The position numbers and the translations under genes were made by a program. From Vibrio hangzhouensis (GTDB lineage: Bacteria > Pseudomonadota > Gammaproteobacteria > Enterobacterales > Vibrionaceae): a stretch of 64,000 nt of DNA. The DNA lies in assembly GCF_900107935.1 (NCBI RefSeq), contig NZ_FNVG01000002.1:248001-312000 (forward strand), written 5' to 3'. The notes under the pieces were generated by a model. The model searched no databases, was not told the origin of the DNA, and was given only the letters and a program-made list of their open reading frames with translations. The first letter of the stretch is position 1. Every line of letters starts with the position of its first letter. Positions 1 through 8,468 of this stretch are shown here, piece after piece.

Positions 1-491
1 CCACTATCACACACCACATGACCTCGCTCCGTCTGAATGCGTACCACGCTAGAGAAAAAGCGGTTCTCTGCCAATGCCCAGGCAGCGAAAGTGTACCCAA
101 TTGTGATTGAAACGAAGCCAATTCCAATAAGCCATGGCACGAACTCGGAGGACCAGTTATAGCGGTGATCTAGCCCTGCCACAATGACCATAGGAAACCC
201 AACGCTTACCGCCATCATAGGAGCAAGCACCCTGTCCCAGGGTTTTGCGTTTTTAATACTCTCAATATTTTGTCTTTCTGCTGTTAATCCAGGATGTCGT
301 TGCTCCGCCCACATGCGTCCACCGAGACCAGTGGCCAAAATCAGAGTCGAATATAACCAGGCTTGCCACCAACTGAGGTCCCCACCGCAGATAACTAAAA
401 TCAGCGGGATTAAGAGGTACACCACAACTAATCTGAGGCGCTGACGAGGGGAGACTGTCTGAGTTGCCTGTTCATTAGCCTTTGCTGACAT
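1..491 (-). CDS. Isoprenylcysteine carboxyl methyltransferase-like membrane protein (partial, C-terminus outside window)
   Basis: The minus strand is open from an ATG at 489-491 to the window edge, giving about 163 residues. The N-terminus is a short polar stretch followed by hydrophobic helices (around residues 25-40, 45-60, 90-107 and 113-133). The visible end contains AENRFFSSVVRIQTERGH, the lead-in to the conserved C-terminal region of the ICMT/PEMT-like integral membrane methyltransferases. The SAM-binding part lies outside the window, so activity cannot be judged. It is transcribed away from the nif island and is probably ordinary chromosomal sequence flanking it. The substrate in bacteria is generally unknown. 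Confidence 0.7.
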   Translation of the reverse strand, partial: MSAKANEQATQTVSPRQRLRLVVVYLLIPLILVICGGDLSWWQAWLYSTLILATGLGGRMWAEQRHPGLTAERQNIESIKNAKPWDRVLAPMMAVSVGFPMVIVAGLDHRYNWSSEFVPWLIGIGFVSITIGYTFAAWALAENRFFSSVVRIQTERGHVVCDS

Positions 492-718
492 GTCATTCCC
501 CGAATTGAAATGGATTTGAATGTGTACTTAACGCTGCGCTCAAGCGTAACCAACCAGAGCGGCATTGATCGGCACCAAACTCTGTATCACACTGATAGAT
601 TAGACCTTAAATCAACAAAATACATAGTGAAGACCTCCCATCATTATTGGGGTTGATATAACGCATCTTTAGCAACAACTTAAATGAGTCCGCACTCTCT
701 GATAAACCGCCATAAAAT

Positions 719-762
719 AACAAGGCACCAAGAACCACTGATAGATTTCTTGATACCTTGTT
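719..762 (-). terminator. Hairpin downstream of nifF
   Basis: AACAAGG at 719-725 pairs with CCTTGTT at 756-762, with an inner CAAGAA/TTCTTG pairing. On the minus strand it is followed by ATTTTATG, a weak U-rich tail. It lies about 45 bp past the nifF stop and is the most likely end of the rnf-nifF transcripts. The rest of 492-807 holds nothing I can identify as a gene. Confidence 0.45.
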
Positions 763-807
763 TCGTCAAAACAGCACCCTTAAACGTTTCGATTAGAATA
801 AGACGCC

Positions 808-1344
808 TTAAAAGCTCATTTCAGACTTTATTTTCTCAACCCAATGCGCAATGCGCTCGTCTGTAAGACTGGCTTGGTTGTCTTTATCAATAACCAAACC
901 CACAAACTCATCTTCTTCTAATGCGGTTGAATCATTAAACTCGTAACCCATCGAAGGCCAGCGACCCACCACCTCGGCTCCTGCTTCTACAACTAAGTCA
1001 TAAAGCTCCCCTAGACCATCCACGAATTCATCAGGATAGTTCACTTGGTCCCCTAAACCGAACAGCGCCACTGTCTTACCGCTAAGGTCAAGCTCATCAA
1101 AGTTGGGTCTGAACTCTTCCCAACTCTCTTCATTACACTCTGCAGCAAGTCCTGGTAATAAGCCCTCTCCATAGGTCGGCGTTCCCAAAATCAGGTAGTC
1201 ATATTTTTCAAAAGCGCTTGCATCACATCGGTTAATATTAACAGGCTTATCTGCGACGCCTTCCCCCAATTGCTTGTGGATGAGTTTTGCCACCTTACGT
1301 GTGCTTCCTGTATCTGTACCAAAAAAAATTCCCACACTAACCAT
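808..1344 (-). CDS. nifF: Nitrogenase-associated flavodoxin NifF
   Basis: A 178-residue long-chain flavodoxin. The N-terminal FMN phosphate loop reads FFGTDTGSTRKVAK, followed by the TPTYGEG loop that stacks on the isoalloxazine ring and FGLGDQVNYPDEF. These are hallmarks of flavodoxins that donate electrons to nitrogenase Fe protein. A good Shine-Dalgarno (AAGGAG) precedes the ATG. It lies directly downstream of the rnf genes and has its own sigma-54 promoter and NifA site, supporting the NifF role rather than a housekeeping FldA. Its likely partners are the Rnf complex (or another oxidoreductase) as donor and NifH as acceptor. Confidence 0.93.
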   Translation of the reverse strand: MVSVGIFFGTDTGSTRKVAKLIHKQLGEGVADKPVNINRCDASAFEKYDYLILGTPTYGEGLLPGLAAECNEESWEEFRPNFDELDLSGKTVALFGLGDQVNYPDEFVDGLGELYDLVVEAGAEVVGRWPSMGYEFNDSTALEEDEFVGLVIDKDNQASLTDERIAHWVEKIKSEMSF

Positions 1345-1381
1345 TATGCTCTCCTTAACCTTAAGTGTTCACTATTGGAAC

Positions 1382-1397
1382 TGCAATCCCCATTCCA
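1382..1397 (-). promoter_or_regulatory. Sigma-54 promoter of nifF
   Basis: Read on the minus strand, TGGAATGGGGATTGCA has the invariant GG and GC dinucleotides separated by 10 bases (-24/-12 element). It sits about 40 bp upstream of the nifF ATG, with a matching NifA site 78 bp further upstream. Confidence 0.75.
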
Positions 1398-1459
1398 TAT
1401 CTATCCTTCTGTTTTAAAAGGAATTAAAAAAACAACACCACTGATAAAAAGTGACATAT

Positions 1460-1475
1460 TGTCCGAAACCTAACA
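1460..1475. promoter_or_regulatory. NifA upstream activator site for nifF
   Basis: TGT-N10-ACA (TGTCCGAAACCTAACA), the NifA-binding consensus, lies immediately beyond the rnfH stop codon and about 78 bp from the nifF -24/-12 element. Confidence 0.75.
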
Positions 1476-1476
1476 A

Positions 1477-1728
1477 TTAGTCTTGATCGTCTTCGGCTTC
1501 CCATATTAATGGCCGATAAATCTCAACACGGTCGCCTTCATTAATTGCAGCTTCTAACGATGAAGTTTTTCCAAACACGCCAACTTTCTGTTGCTCAAGA
1601 TCAATAGATGGGAACATGGATAAGATTCGAGATTCATGAATAGCAGACATGATGGTAGCACCTGGTTCAACCTCAACGGGTAGCCAAACTTGCTCATTCT
1701 CTAGCGCATAAACAACACTCACTTTCAT
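1477..1728 (-). CDS. rnfH: RnfH-family ubiquitin-like protein
   Basis: An 83-residue beta-grasp protein of the RnfH family, recognised by its N-terminal [13 protein letters not shown], the central VGVFGK segment and the C-terminal GDRVEIYRPL. The ATG overlaps the rnfE stop codon (ATGA-type overlap), so it is the last gene of the rnf operon and translationally coupled. In nif-linked rnf clusters this gene accompanies the Rnf complex; its biochemical role is not established. Many Vibrio genomes also carry a rnfH paralogue elsewhere, so this copy is probably nif-dedicated. Confidence 0.85.
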   Translation of the reverse strand: MKVSVVYALENEQVWLPVEVEPGATIMSAIHESRILSMFPSIDLEQQKVGVFGKTSSLEAAINEGDRVEIYRPLIWEAEDDQD

Positions 1729-2402
1729 ACATTACCTCCAGCGACAACATCATCCGCTCGCTGTCGTTCTTTATCCATTAGAGTAAGTTTTTGCTTTATT
1801 CCAAGCATCACGCCCAAAATTAAGAAACCGCCAGGGGGTAAAATCACTAACAGAACACCACGATAGTCAGGTATGACGGTCATTTCTAAAAAGGCAAAAT
1901 GTTCGCCTAGCAGTAGACTCGCATTGCTAAATAAAGTGCCACTGCCAATCACCTCCCTCAATCCTCCCAGAGCCACCAGTACCCAAGTAAAACCAAGTCC
2001 CATGGACAGTCCATCGACACAGGAAGGCAATACCGGATTTCTACTAGCAAATGACTCCACACGTCCCAAAATAGCGCAGTTGGTCACTATAAGGGGGATA
2101 AACAATCCTAAGACTTTATGCAGAGGATGAAGCCAGGCATTGAGGATCGCGTCGATCATTGTCACCAAGGTCGCAATAATGATGATATTTACGGGAATTC
2201 TCACTGCTTTGCTGATAATGACTTTCGCCATAGAAACAAGAACATTGGCCGCTACCATGACGGCGGTGGTCGCCAGGCCCAGCCCCAACCCATTGGTCGC
2301 ACTACTGGTGACGGCGAGCAAGGGGCATAGCGCTAGCGACTGGCCGATGACTATATTGTTGTTCCACATACCTTGACTGATTATCGTGCGGTAATTACTC
2401 AT
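1725..2402 (-). CDS. rnfE: Electron transport complex subunit RnfE
   Basis: A 225-residue integral membrane subunit of the Rnf ion-translocating oxidoreductase. Hydrophobic helices run through the whole protein, with conserved [12 protein letters not shown] and [13 protein letters not shown] segments typical of RnfE/NqrD. Together with RnfA it forms the inverted-topology pair that coordinates an in-membrane Fe-S cluster; the NCA cysteine seen here is the conserved ligand position. The start overlaps the rnfG stop by 8 bp. In diazotrophs the nif-associated Rnf uses the ion gradient to drive electrons from NADH to flavodoxin or ferredoxin. Confidence 0.92.
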   Translation of the reverse strand: MSNYRTIISQGMWNNNIVIGQSLALCPLLAVTSSATNGLGLGLATTAVMVAANVLVSMAKVIISKAVRIPVNIIIIATLVTMIDAILNAWLHPLHKVLGLFIPLIVTNCAILGRVESFASRNPVLPSCVDGLSMGLGFTWVLVALGGLREVIGSGTLFSNASLLLGEHFAFLEMTVIPDYRGVLLVILPPGGFLILGVMLGIKQKLTLMDKERQRADDVVAGGNV

Positions 2403-2997
2403 TATCTATCTCCAGACGCAATCCTTTCAGTGCGTTATGCACCCCCTTCACCACCGCACGAGGAGTGATGGTCGCCCCACTAAACTGGTCAAATTCACCG
2501 CCGTCCTTCGTCACCTTCCAACCCTGAGTATTCGATAACGATCGGCCGTTGAAACTGAGCACCCAATCACTTTTCGCTCGCTCTATCTTGTCGCCTAAAC
2601 CCGGCGTCTCGGTATGGCTAATAATGCGAACCCCGCTGATCTGCTGAGCTAAATTCACCCCCACGAGGAACTGTATTTTGCCGGAATAGCCTTCCTGTTC
2701 TCCTTTGATGACATAACTGATGATATTCCCTTTTGAATCTCTCACTATAAAATAGTGATACTCATTTCCTTCAATAGAGAAGGCTTGACCTTCAGCAAAC
2801 ACCTGATTTGAAAACGGTTGTCCATTTAGAATCTCCTCTAACAGCGCATTTTGGTCTTCCTGTATACGAACCTCAATGATGGGTTGAGTAACGTATTTCA
2901 TGCCCACAAGCAAAAGTGCAGCTAAAGTACAACTCAATGCCAATAGCCCACTTTGATAGGACACTTTCTGTTTCCAATTTTCCAATGACAAGTCCAT
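2395..2997 (-). CDS. rnfG: Electron transport complex subunit RnfG
   Basis: A 200-residue single-span protein with a covalent FMN. The flavinylation motif SGATITP is present near residue 173 (Thr is the FMN acceptor in the family), preceded by GGEFDQF. One N-terminal membrane helix (residues 21-39) anchors a periplasmic domain. The open frame extends 12 codons upstream, but I place the start at the ATG at 2995-2997 because AAGGAG lies at proper spacing and this start just overlaps the rnfD stop. RnfG relays electrons between RnfC/D and the RnfA/E pair. Confidence 0.9.
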   Translation of the reverse strand: MDLSLENWKQKVSYQSGLLALSCTLAALLLVGMKYVTQPIIEVRIQEDQNALLEEILNGQPFSNQVFAEGQAFSIEGNEYHYFIVRDSKGNIISYVIKGEQEGYSGKIQFLVGVNLAQQISGVRIISHTETPGLGDKIERAKSDWVLSFNGRSLSNTQGWKVTKDGGEFDQFSGATITPRAVVKGVHNALKGLRLEIDNE

Positions 2998-2998
2998 C

Positions 2999-3994
2999 TC
3001 AGCACTCCTTAGCCGCCTTGCTACCAAACACATTCGGCCTCAAGTAATGATCAATCAACGGTACTGTCGCGTTCATAACGAGTACTGCAAACGCCACCCC
3101 CTCTGGATAACTACCGAAGCTGCGGATAGTCCAAATCAGTAGGCCACATCCCGTTCCATAGACAAGCTGCCCTCTGATGCTGGTCGGTGATGTCACCAAA
3201 TCCGTCGCAATATAAAAAGCCGCTAGCATTGTTGCACCAGCAAAAAGGTGGGTGTGAATTGAAAGAAACTCATTTGGGAATAACCAATGGCTTATTAATG
3301 CGGGTACCGCAACTCCAAGTAACAATGAACATGGTATTGCCCAATGAATCAAACGCTTATAAAGAAGGTATCCGCCACCAATTAACACTAGAAATGCGCT
3401 GGTTTCTCCTAAACTGCCAGCCTGTGTGCCAAAAAACAGAGCACTGAACTCTACTTGCTGCATCACCTCTGCGCTCAATGCCGTCGCGGCTGTCACACCA
3501 TCAAACTCAAGCCAGAGCGAAGGTACGATGACTAAGTTGTTGCTAAAATCAATCGGTGAGGGCGCAGACCAGGCAGTCATTTCGATAGGGAAGCAGATGA
3601 GTAACATCACTCGTGCTAACATAGCCGGATTGAAGAGGTTCTGCCCGAGTCCGCCAAATATCTGCTTACCTACAAGAATCGCGAAACTGCTACCTAATAC
3701 CCCAACCCAGAGCGGTGCCGTCGGGGGTAAGCTCATGGCCAGTAACATTGCAGTAAGCAAGGCTGAACCATCAAAGCAGGCTCTTGGGCTTCTCGCCATT
3801 ACCCTTAAACACATGGCTTCAACCATGACCGCTGTTACCGCGCAGGTCAGTAATAAATGCAAAGCATTTAGGCCAAACTGATAAATACCAAAACCCAATG
3901 GTGGAACCAACGTAAAACACACGATATACATGATTCGCACACTGGAGTTTTCACTGTGTGAGAATGGCGCTGAACTCAGCTCATAGTTAATCAT
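2999..3994 (-). CDS. rnfD: Electron transport complex subunit RnfD
   Basis: A 331-residue polytopic membrane subunit of the RnfD/NqrB family. The segment [11 protein letters not shown] near residue 165 is the expected covalent-FMN threonine region, and [16 protein letters not shown] is a family signature. The C-terminal part contains [10 protein letters not shown] and [13 protein letters not shown], also conserved. The start overlaps the rnfC stop by 8 bp. RnfD provides much of the ion-translocation path and carries FMN on the periplasmic side. Confidence 0.92.
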   Translation of the reverse strand: MINYELSSAPFSHSENSSVRIMYIVCFTLVPPLGFGIYQFGLNALHLLLTCAVTAVMVEAMCLRVMARSPRACFDGSALLTAMLLAMSLPPTAPLWVGVLGSSFAILVGKQIFGGLGQNLFNPAMLARVMLLICFPIEMTAWSAPSPIDFSNNLVIVPSLWLEFDGVTAATALSAEVMQQVEFSALFFGTQAGSLGETSAFLVLIGGGYLLYKRLIHWAIPCSLLLGVAVPALISHWLFPNEFLSIHTHLFAGATMLAAFYIATDLVTSPTSIRGQLVYGTGCGLLIWTIRSFGSYPEGVAFAVLVMNATVPLIDHYLRPNVFGSKAAKEC

Positions 3995-5480
3995 TTGCCA
4001 CCTCCTCTGTGGACTTGGTACGGGGTGCTCTCGCTCTTTTTTTGCGACTGGCTGCTTTCGCGGCTTTGGCTGCTTTCTTCACTGCAAGCTCGGCCGCCAG
4101 ACGCCCTTTTCTCGCTTCCGTCAACGCTTTTGCCTGAGCCGATTTTTTCGCTATTAGCTCGGTGGCTTTTATTGCCCCTTTAGCATGCTGAAAATACTGA
4201 ACCAATGGGATGGAGGAAGGGCACACATAACTGCAAGCCCCACAAGATAGGCAGTGTTCTACCCCTAGCTGCTGCGCTTGCTTGAATTCTGACTGACGAG
4301 TTTGGGCCGCCATTTGAAATGGCATCAACCCCATCGGACATGCACGTACACATTGGCCGCAGCGAATGCACTCTTGCTGTTCTCTCGGTTGAACTTCGTC
4401 TTCCGACAAAGCCAAAATACCACCGACGGTTTTGTCAATGGGAACTTGTGGTGACGTCACTACTTGCCCCATCATAGGGCCACCAAACACAAGACGCTCC
4501 GTGTTCTCTGTAACCCCACCACAGTGAGCAATGATATCCCTTACTGGCGTCCCTATTGGCACTACAACGTTTTGCGCCGACTCAATACCTTTACCAGACA
4601 CGGTCACAATTCGAGAAACTAAAGGGTGCCCGTAGGCAACTGCATGAAAAACTGCCTGAGCCGTCGCAATGTTATTGACCAAGATACCGACTGATGTAGA
4701 CAGTGAACCCAAAGGAATCGTCACGCCGGTAACGGTTTTGATGAGGTGTCTTTCAGACCCCATGGGATATATAGATGGCACCATCATCACGCAAATGTTG
4801 TCATCTTCCGAACTCGCCGATCGCATGCGTTCAAACGCCAATGCTTTATTGTCCTCAATGCCGACAATAGCCTTCTTTGCACCACTGGCCATGAGCATCA
4901 GCCGAACACCCGCAATCACCTCAACAGCATGTTCCTGCATCGTTAAGTCATCACATGTCAGATACGGCTCACACTCACCACCATTAATGACCAGAGTATG
5001 AACCTTAGCCTGACGAGCAAACTTCAGTTTTGCTGCGGTCGGAAAGCCTGCGCCTCCCAGTCCAACGATACCCGCGCGATCTATGATATCGATAACTTGC
5101 TCTGGTGAGTGGCCGTAGATATTGCCTTTATGCTTTGTGGTTCCCCAAGTCCGATCTTGGTTAGCACGAATGACTATCGTTTTGGCCTTTACCTTGGAAG
5201 GGTGAGCCGTAAGATAATCGGTAAGGTCAGTGACTATGCCGTTAACTGGCGCATGCAGCGGCGCGATCATAGCTGTACGTCCGACAGCGACAATCTGACC
5301 TCGCATCACCTTTTCCCCAACAGCGACCAGCGGCTCCAACATTGCCCCGTTGCGCTGTTGTAAACTTAAATACACGGCCTTTGGCCAGAAGTCCTTTGCA
5401 ATGGCTTTGTTGTTCGTTAATGATTTGTACGCCTTGGGGTGAATCCCCCCTTTAAACGGGGCAGTGAAATTTATCCGCAT
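3987..5480 (-). CDS. rnfC: Electron transport complex subunit RnfC
   Basis: A 497-residue peripheral subunit that oxidises NADH. It shows a glycine-rich nucleotide region (GIVGLGGAGFPTAAKL, about residues 137-152), an SLBB-like region, and two 4Fe-4S motifs: CIRCGQCVRACP and CLSCGACSYVCP. The last 70 residues are an Ala/Lys/Arg-rich tail, as in many gammaproteobacterial RnfC proteins. The start overlaps nothing upstream; rnfB ends 20 bp away. It is the electron entry point of the complex. Confidence 0.93.
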   Translation of the reverse strand: MRINFTAPFKGGIHPKAYKSLTNNKAIAKDFWPKAVYLSLQQRNGAMLEPLVAVGEKVMRGQIVAVGRTAMIAPLHAPVNGIVTDLTDYLTAHPSKVKAKTIVIRANQDRTWGTTKHKGNIYGHSPEQVIDIIDRAGIVGLGGAGFPTAAKLKFARQAKVHTLVINGGECEPYLTCDDLTMQEHAVEVIAGVRLMLMASGAKKAIVGIEDNKALAFERMRSASSEDDNICVMMVPSIYPMGSERHLIKTVTGVTIPLGSLSTSVGILVNNIATAQAVFHAVAYGHPLVSRIVTVSGKGIESAQNVVVPIGTPVRDIIAHCGGVTENTERLVFGGPMMGQVVTSPQVPIDKTVGGILALSEDEVQPREQQECIRCGQCVRACPMGLMPFQMAAQTRQSEFKQAQQLGVEHCLSCGACSYVCPSSIPLVQYFQHAKGAIKATELIAKKSAQAKALTEARKGRLAAELAVKKAAKAAKAASRKKRARAPRTKSTEEVAND

Positions 5481-5499
5481 ATTTGCTCCTTCAAGTTAA

Positions 5500-6033
5500 T
5501 CAGCCTGCTTTGTTTATCACTGCTGGCTTGGGCCAGAACCACGCAGACATATCGGGCACCGTAGGCTCCACAGTTAAACAGTCTTGAGGACAAACTTGCG
5601 AACACAGTTTACAACCTGTGCAGACATCCTTAATCACGGTGTGTATCTGTCTATTTGCACCAACAATGGCGTCAAACGGGCAAGCTTTGTAACAGCGCGT
5701 GCACCCCGAACAACGTCTTTCGTCAATGCGAGCGATCCACACTTTTTCATCATCACTAAGCTCAACACTCACGCCAAGCATTTCGGCGACGGCTGCCGAT
5801 AACGCAGCACCACCTGGTGGACAGGATGTGGGTGCAAGTTCTCCCCGAACCATAGCTTCAGCAGCTTGGCGACATCCAGGCTCTCCACACTGACCACACT
5901 GACCACCGGGCATAAGAGCTTCGACCTGATCAACCAATGGATTAGACTCCACTTTGAACAATTTTGACGCGTAGCCCAAAATCAGTCCAAGTAGACCTCC
6001 TAGTACAAAAAAAACAATCACGGAAATCATCAC
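5500..6033 (-). CDS. rnfB: Electron transport complex subunit RnfB (ferredoxin-like)
   Basis: A 177-residue subunit with an N-terminal membrane helix (residues 3-24), a 4Fe-4S domain with the spacing CGQCGEPGC, and two bacterial-ferredoxin motifs, CSGCTRCYKACP and CTGCKLCSQVCP. RnfB is the cytoplasmic polyferredoxin that exchanges electrons with soluble ferredoxin or flavodoxin, so it is the likely contact point for NifF or the nif ferredoxins. The order rnfA-B-C-D-G-E-H is the standard one. Confidence 0.93.
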   Translation of the reverse strand: MMISVIVFFVLGGLLGLILGYASKLFKVESNPLVDQVEALMPGGQCGQCGEPGCRQAAEAMVRGELAPTSCPPGGAALSAAVAEMLGVSVELSDDEKVWIARIDERRCSGCTRCYKACPFDAIVGANRQIHTVIKDVCTGCKLCSQVCPQDCLTVEPTVPDMSAWFWPKPAVINKAG

Positions 6034-6044
6034 TCACTCTCCTT

Positions 6045-6620
6045 CTAAACCATGCCTGCAAAACCCATAAAGGCCATAGAGAGCAAGCCAGCAGTAATGA
6101 AAGCGATAGGAGAGCCTTGTAATGCGGCAGGGACACGGTTGAGTGCGAGCTGGCTTCGTAAACCTGCAAATAGGACGATCACTATGGTAAATCCGACTGC
6201 GGAACCGATGGTAAACATCAAGGTGCTGAAGAAAGAAAGGCCATCTTGAACGGCAAGTAAAGCGACCCCCAAAACCGCGCAATTAGTGGTGATGAGCGGT
6301 AGGAATACGCCCAGAGATTGATAGAGGACAGGGTCTTGCTTTTTCACATACAACTCGGTTAGCTGTACTACTGATGCGATGAGTAGAATAAAAGCAATGA
6401 TGCGCAAAAACTCCATCCCCAAAGGAGATAGCACAAAGTGGTCTAATAGCCAGGTACTCAGAGTGGCTATAGTGAACACAAATGTCGTCGCAATCCCCAT
6501 CCCTAATGCACTACTGATTTTGTTTGATACACCCATGAAGGGGCACAATCCCAAAAATTTGGTCAAGACGACATTATTTACAAATGCCGCACCAATAAAG
6601 ATTAATAATCCCTCAGACAT
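6045..6620 (-). CDS. rnfA: Electron transport complex subunit RnfA
   Basis: A 191-residue membrane protein with six predicted helices and the conserved TTNCAVLGVALL segment, whose cysteine ligates the intramembrane Fe-S cluster shared with RnfE. It is the first gene of the operon; its start lies 40 bp from a strong sigma-54 promoter. It is divergent from nifL, which ties Rnf expression directly to the nif regulators. Confidence 0.93.
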   Translation of the reverse strand: MSEGLLIFIGAAFVNNVVLTKFLGLCPFMGVSNKISSALGMGIATTFVFTIATLSTWLLDHFVLSPLGMEFLRIIAFILLIASVVQLTELYVKKQDPVLYQSLGVFLPLITTNCAVLGVALLAVQDGLSFFSTLMFTIGSAVGFTIVIVLFAGLRSQLALNRVPAALQGSPIAFITAGLLSMAFMGFAGMV

Positions 6621-6658
6621 TTTACGTCCCTATTTTACGCCTCAATATCTGGAGTATT

Positions 6659-6674
6659 TGCACAGCTCATGCCA
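6659..6674 (-). promoter_or_regulatory. Sigma-54 promoter of the rnf operon
   Basis: On the minus strand TGGCATGAGCTGTGCA is a near-consensus -24/-12 element (GG and GC 10 bases apart), 40 bp upstream of rnfA. Confidence 0.8.
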
Positions 6675-6762
6675 AACAAGTGATGCACTCTGAAAGTTCA
6701 ATCAGCCCCATGAGTTACGGTATTGTGGGCGTAGCTCCCTGTTTTCGCGTCAATTGGAAATT

Positions 6763-6778
6763 TGTAGCAAACCTGACA
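6763..6778. promoter_or_regulatory. NifA activator site between rnfA and nifL (site 1)
   Basis: TGTAGCAAACCTGACA fits TGT-N10-ACA. Its centre is about 104 bp from the rnfA promoter and about 98 bp from the nifL promoter, so it could serve both divergent units. Confidence 0.7.
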
Positions 6779-6802
6779 AAGCTGTTCGAGTTGTTAATAG
6801 TT

Positions 6803-6818
6803 TGTCCAAAATCAAACA
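6803..6818. promoter_or_regulatory. NifA activator site between rnfA and nifL (site 2)
   Basis: TGTCCAAAATCAAACA fits TGT-N10-ACA. It lies 40 bp from site 1 and about 58 bp from the nifL -24/-12 element. Confidence 0.6.
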
Positions 6819-6860
6819 AACCCTGTTCTTTTAAGCGTTGAATTCCTTTACATAAGTTAT

Positions 6861-6876
6861 TGGAATGGTTAATGCA
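6861..6876 (+). promoter_or_regulatory. Sigma-54 type promoter of nifLA
   Basis: TGGAATGGTTAATGCA has GG-N10-GC spacing and sits 36 bp upstream of the nifL ATG. No convincing NtrC palindrome is visible nearby, whereas two NifA-type sites are. Confidence 0.65.
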
Positions 6877-6911
6877 TTGGTGTCCATAAGAGGCTATACA
6901 AGGACTAAGTT

Positions 6912-8462
6912 ATGATACCAATAGAACATTCGAATTTGACCGATGCATCAGAAGCGGTGTCAATGGGAACGTCATCATTGTTTGGTACTGCTATTTTCAA
7001 ACATATAGTGCTAAACGCACCGATAGCAGTGGCCATTACAGACAGCTCAGGCAATATGTGCGAGGTCAATGACTGCTTTGTCGCAATAACCGGCTTCACC
7101 CGAAAAGAGCTTGTTGGTAATAATTGTTCGATGCTCTCTTACCAAACCACGCCAAAAGAAGTTTATGTGGAACTGTGGAATACCATACGTGGCGGTGATA
7201 CATGGGAAGGGACTCTGGTTAACCGAAGAAAAGATGGCAGTCTCTATATTGCAGACCTTTCGATAACCCCATTCAAAACTGAGTGTGGTCAAACCTTTTA
7301 CTACACCACACAAAAAGACATTACCGAGCAACATAGACTGAAGATAGAGCAAAAAAACCAAGCTGCACTATTTGAACAAGTTCTCAGCTCTGCTCCGCTG
7401 TCAATAGGAATAATAGATTCGCAAGACCGGCTTATTTTCTCGAACGACAACTATGGTAAGTTGACGCGATCACTCAGTATCGATCCGTTGGTGAAACTTT
7501 CCGAACAACTGGATAACCAGTATGGGGAGCCTTCGATAACTCAGTATCTAGCCCAAAACCAATCTAAAAGCGAAACACTGTGTCTTGGTGAAAGCAGGGC
7601 TGTTGATGAGAAATGGCTCGAATGTATCCTTAAAAAAGTTCCATATAGCGACATCGCCACAGAAGCCTACTTCGATACCAATCACGGCTACTGCACGATC
7701 GTTGGGATTATTGATAGGACCAAAGAAAAAAGGGAAATCGAAGAAAAGCGCATTAATACCATCGCTCACATTACCAGTGACAACAAGTATGTCCATACCT
7801 TACAAGAAGTGATGATGGGAATGCTGCATCAACTCCAGGGTCCGTTAAATATGATTGAGTCTGCCACCACCATATTGAAGCAGAATAATCATGCTTGCCC
7901 AGGTCTAAAAGCAATGGATAATGCTTTGGAGTCCGCTCAAACTGCTCTGCTGGAAATAAAGCAAGCCATTCCAGAGCGGCACCCAGAAGCGCTTCAACCC
8001 GTGAACATCAACCAACTGCTGGCTGATTCCATCGCAATTAATACCAAGCTACTCATCAAGTCATCTACCGAAGTTACCCTAAATCTAACCTCGGATCTGT
8101 CACACATTGCGGGTAAGCCCTATCGACTACTGTTAGCCTTTGATCAGCTAATCGGAAATGCAATCGATGCGATCCAACATGCCAAACATTTCAATGGCCA
8201 GCTATTTATCTCCACTGAGCAATACAATGATGAGGTGATCGTATCGGTCGAAGACAATGGCTGCGGTATTCCCTCAAATATGCGACATAAAGTATTCCAG
8301 CCTTTCTATAGCACCAAGCCCGCTATCGAAAGTGGTTGTCACGGTATTGGATTAACCATAGTTCAGCAAGTCGTCAATGAACATTCCGCATCGCTCGACG
8401 TTTCCTCGCGCCGTCACTCTAGCGGGACAATATTCAGACTCATTTTCCCAAAGTTGAATTAA
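6912..8462 (+). CDS. nifL: Nitrogen fixation negative regulator NifL
   Basis: A 516-residue anti-activator that binds and inhibits NifA in response to oxygen (flavin redox state) and fixed nitrogen. The N-terminal PAS domain (about residues 25-145) includes TDSSGNMCEVNDCF and the flavin-type ITGFTRKELVGNNC loop. A second PAS-like region follows (about 150-275). The C-terminal GHKL domain has an H-box-like HQLQGPLN near residue 305, an N-box (NAIDAIQHA), DNGCGIP and a GIGL box. The histidine-containing HQLQGPLN resembles Azotobacter NifL more than Klebsiella NifL. It is followed 6 bp later by nifA, as expected for a stoichiometric pair. Confidence 0.92.
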   Translation: MIPIEHSNLTDASEAVSMGTSSLFGTAIFKHIVLNAPIAVAITDSSGNMCEVNDCFVAITGFTRKELVGNNCSMLSYQTTPKEVYVELWNTIRGGDTWEGTLVNRRKDGSLYIADLSITPFKTECGQTFYYTTQKDITEQHRLKIEQKNQAALFEQVLSSAPLSIGIIDSQDRLIFSNDNYGKLTRSLSIDPLVKLSEQLDNQYGEPSITQYLAQNQSKSETLCLGESRAVDEKWLECILKKVPYSDIATEAYFDTNHGYCTIVGIIDRTKEKREIEEKRINTIAHITSDNKYVHTLQEVMMGMLHQLQGPLNMIESATTILKQNNHACPGLKAMDNALESAQTALLEIKQAIPERHPEALQPVNINQLLADSIAINTKLLIKSSTEVTLNLTSDLSHIAGKPYRLLLAFDQLIGNAIDAIQHAKHFNGQLFISTEQYNDEVIVSVEDNGCGIPSNMRHKVFQPFYSTKPAIESGCHGIGLTIVQQVVNEHSASLDVSSRRHSSGTIFRLIFPKLN

Positions 8463-8468
8463 GGAGAT

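Noticed and set aside
684..866. Open frame of 60 codons on the plus strand
   Set aside because: It overlaps the nifF end and terminator hairpin and has no ribosome site or family-like sequence.
3426..3881. 151-codon open frame opposite rnfD
   Set aside because: It is antisense to an unmistakable RnfD gene; its composition is that of a shadow frame.
6680..6860. Possible NtrC site upstream of nifL (TGCACT near 6694)
   Set aside because: Only one half resembles the NtrC palindrome; the second half does not fit.
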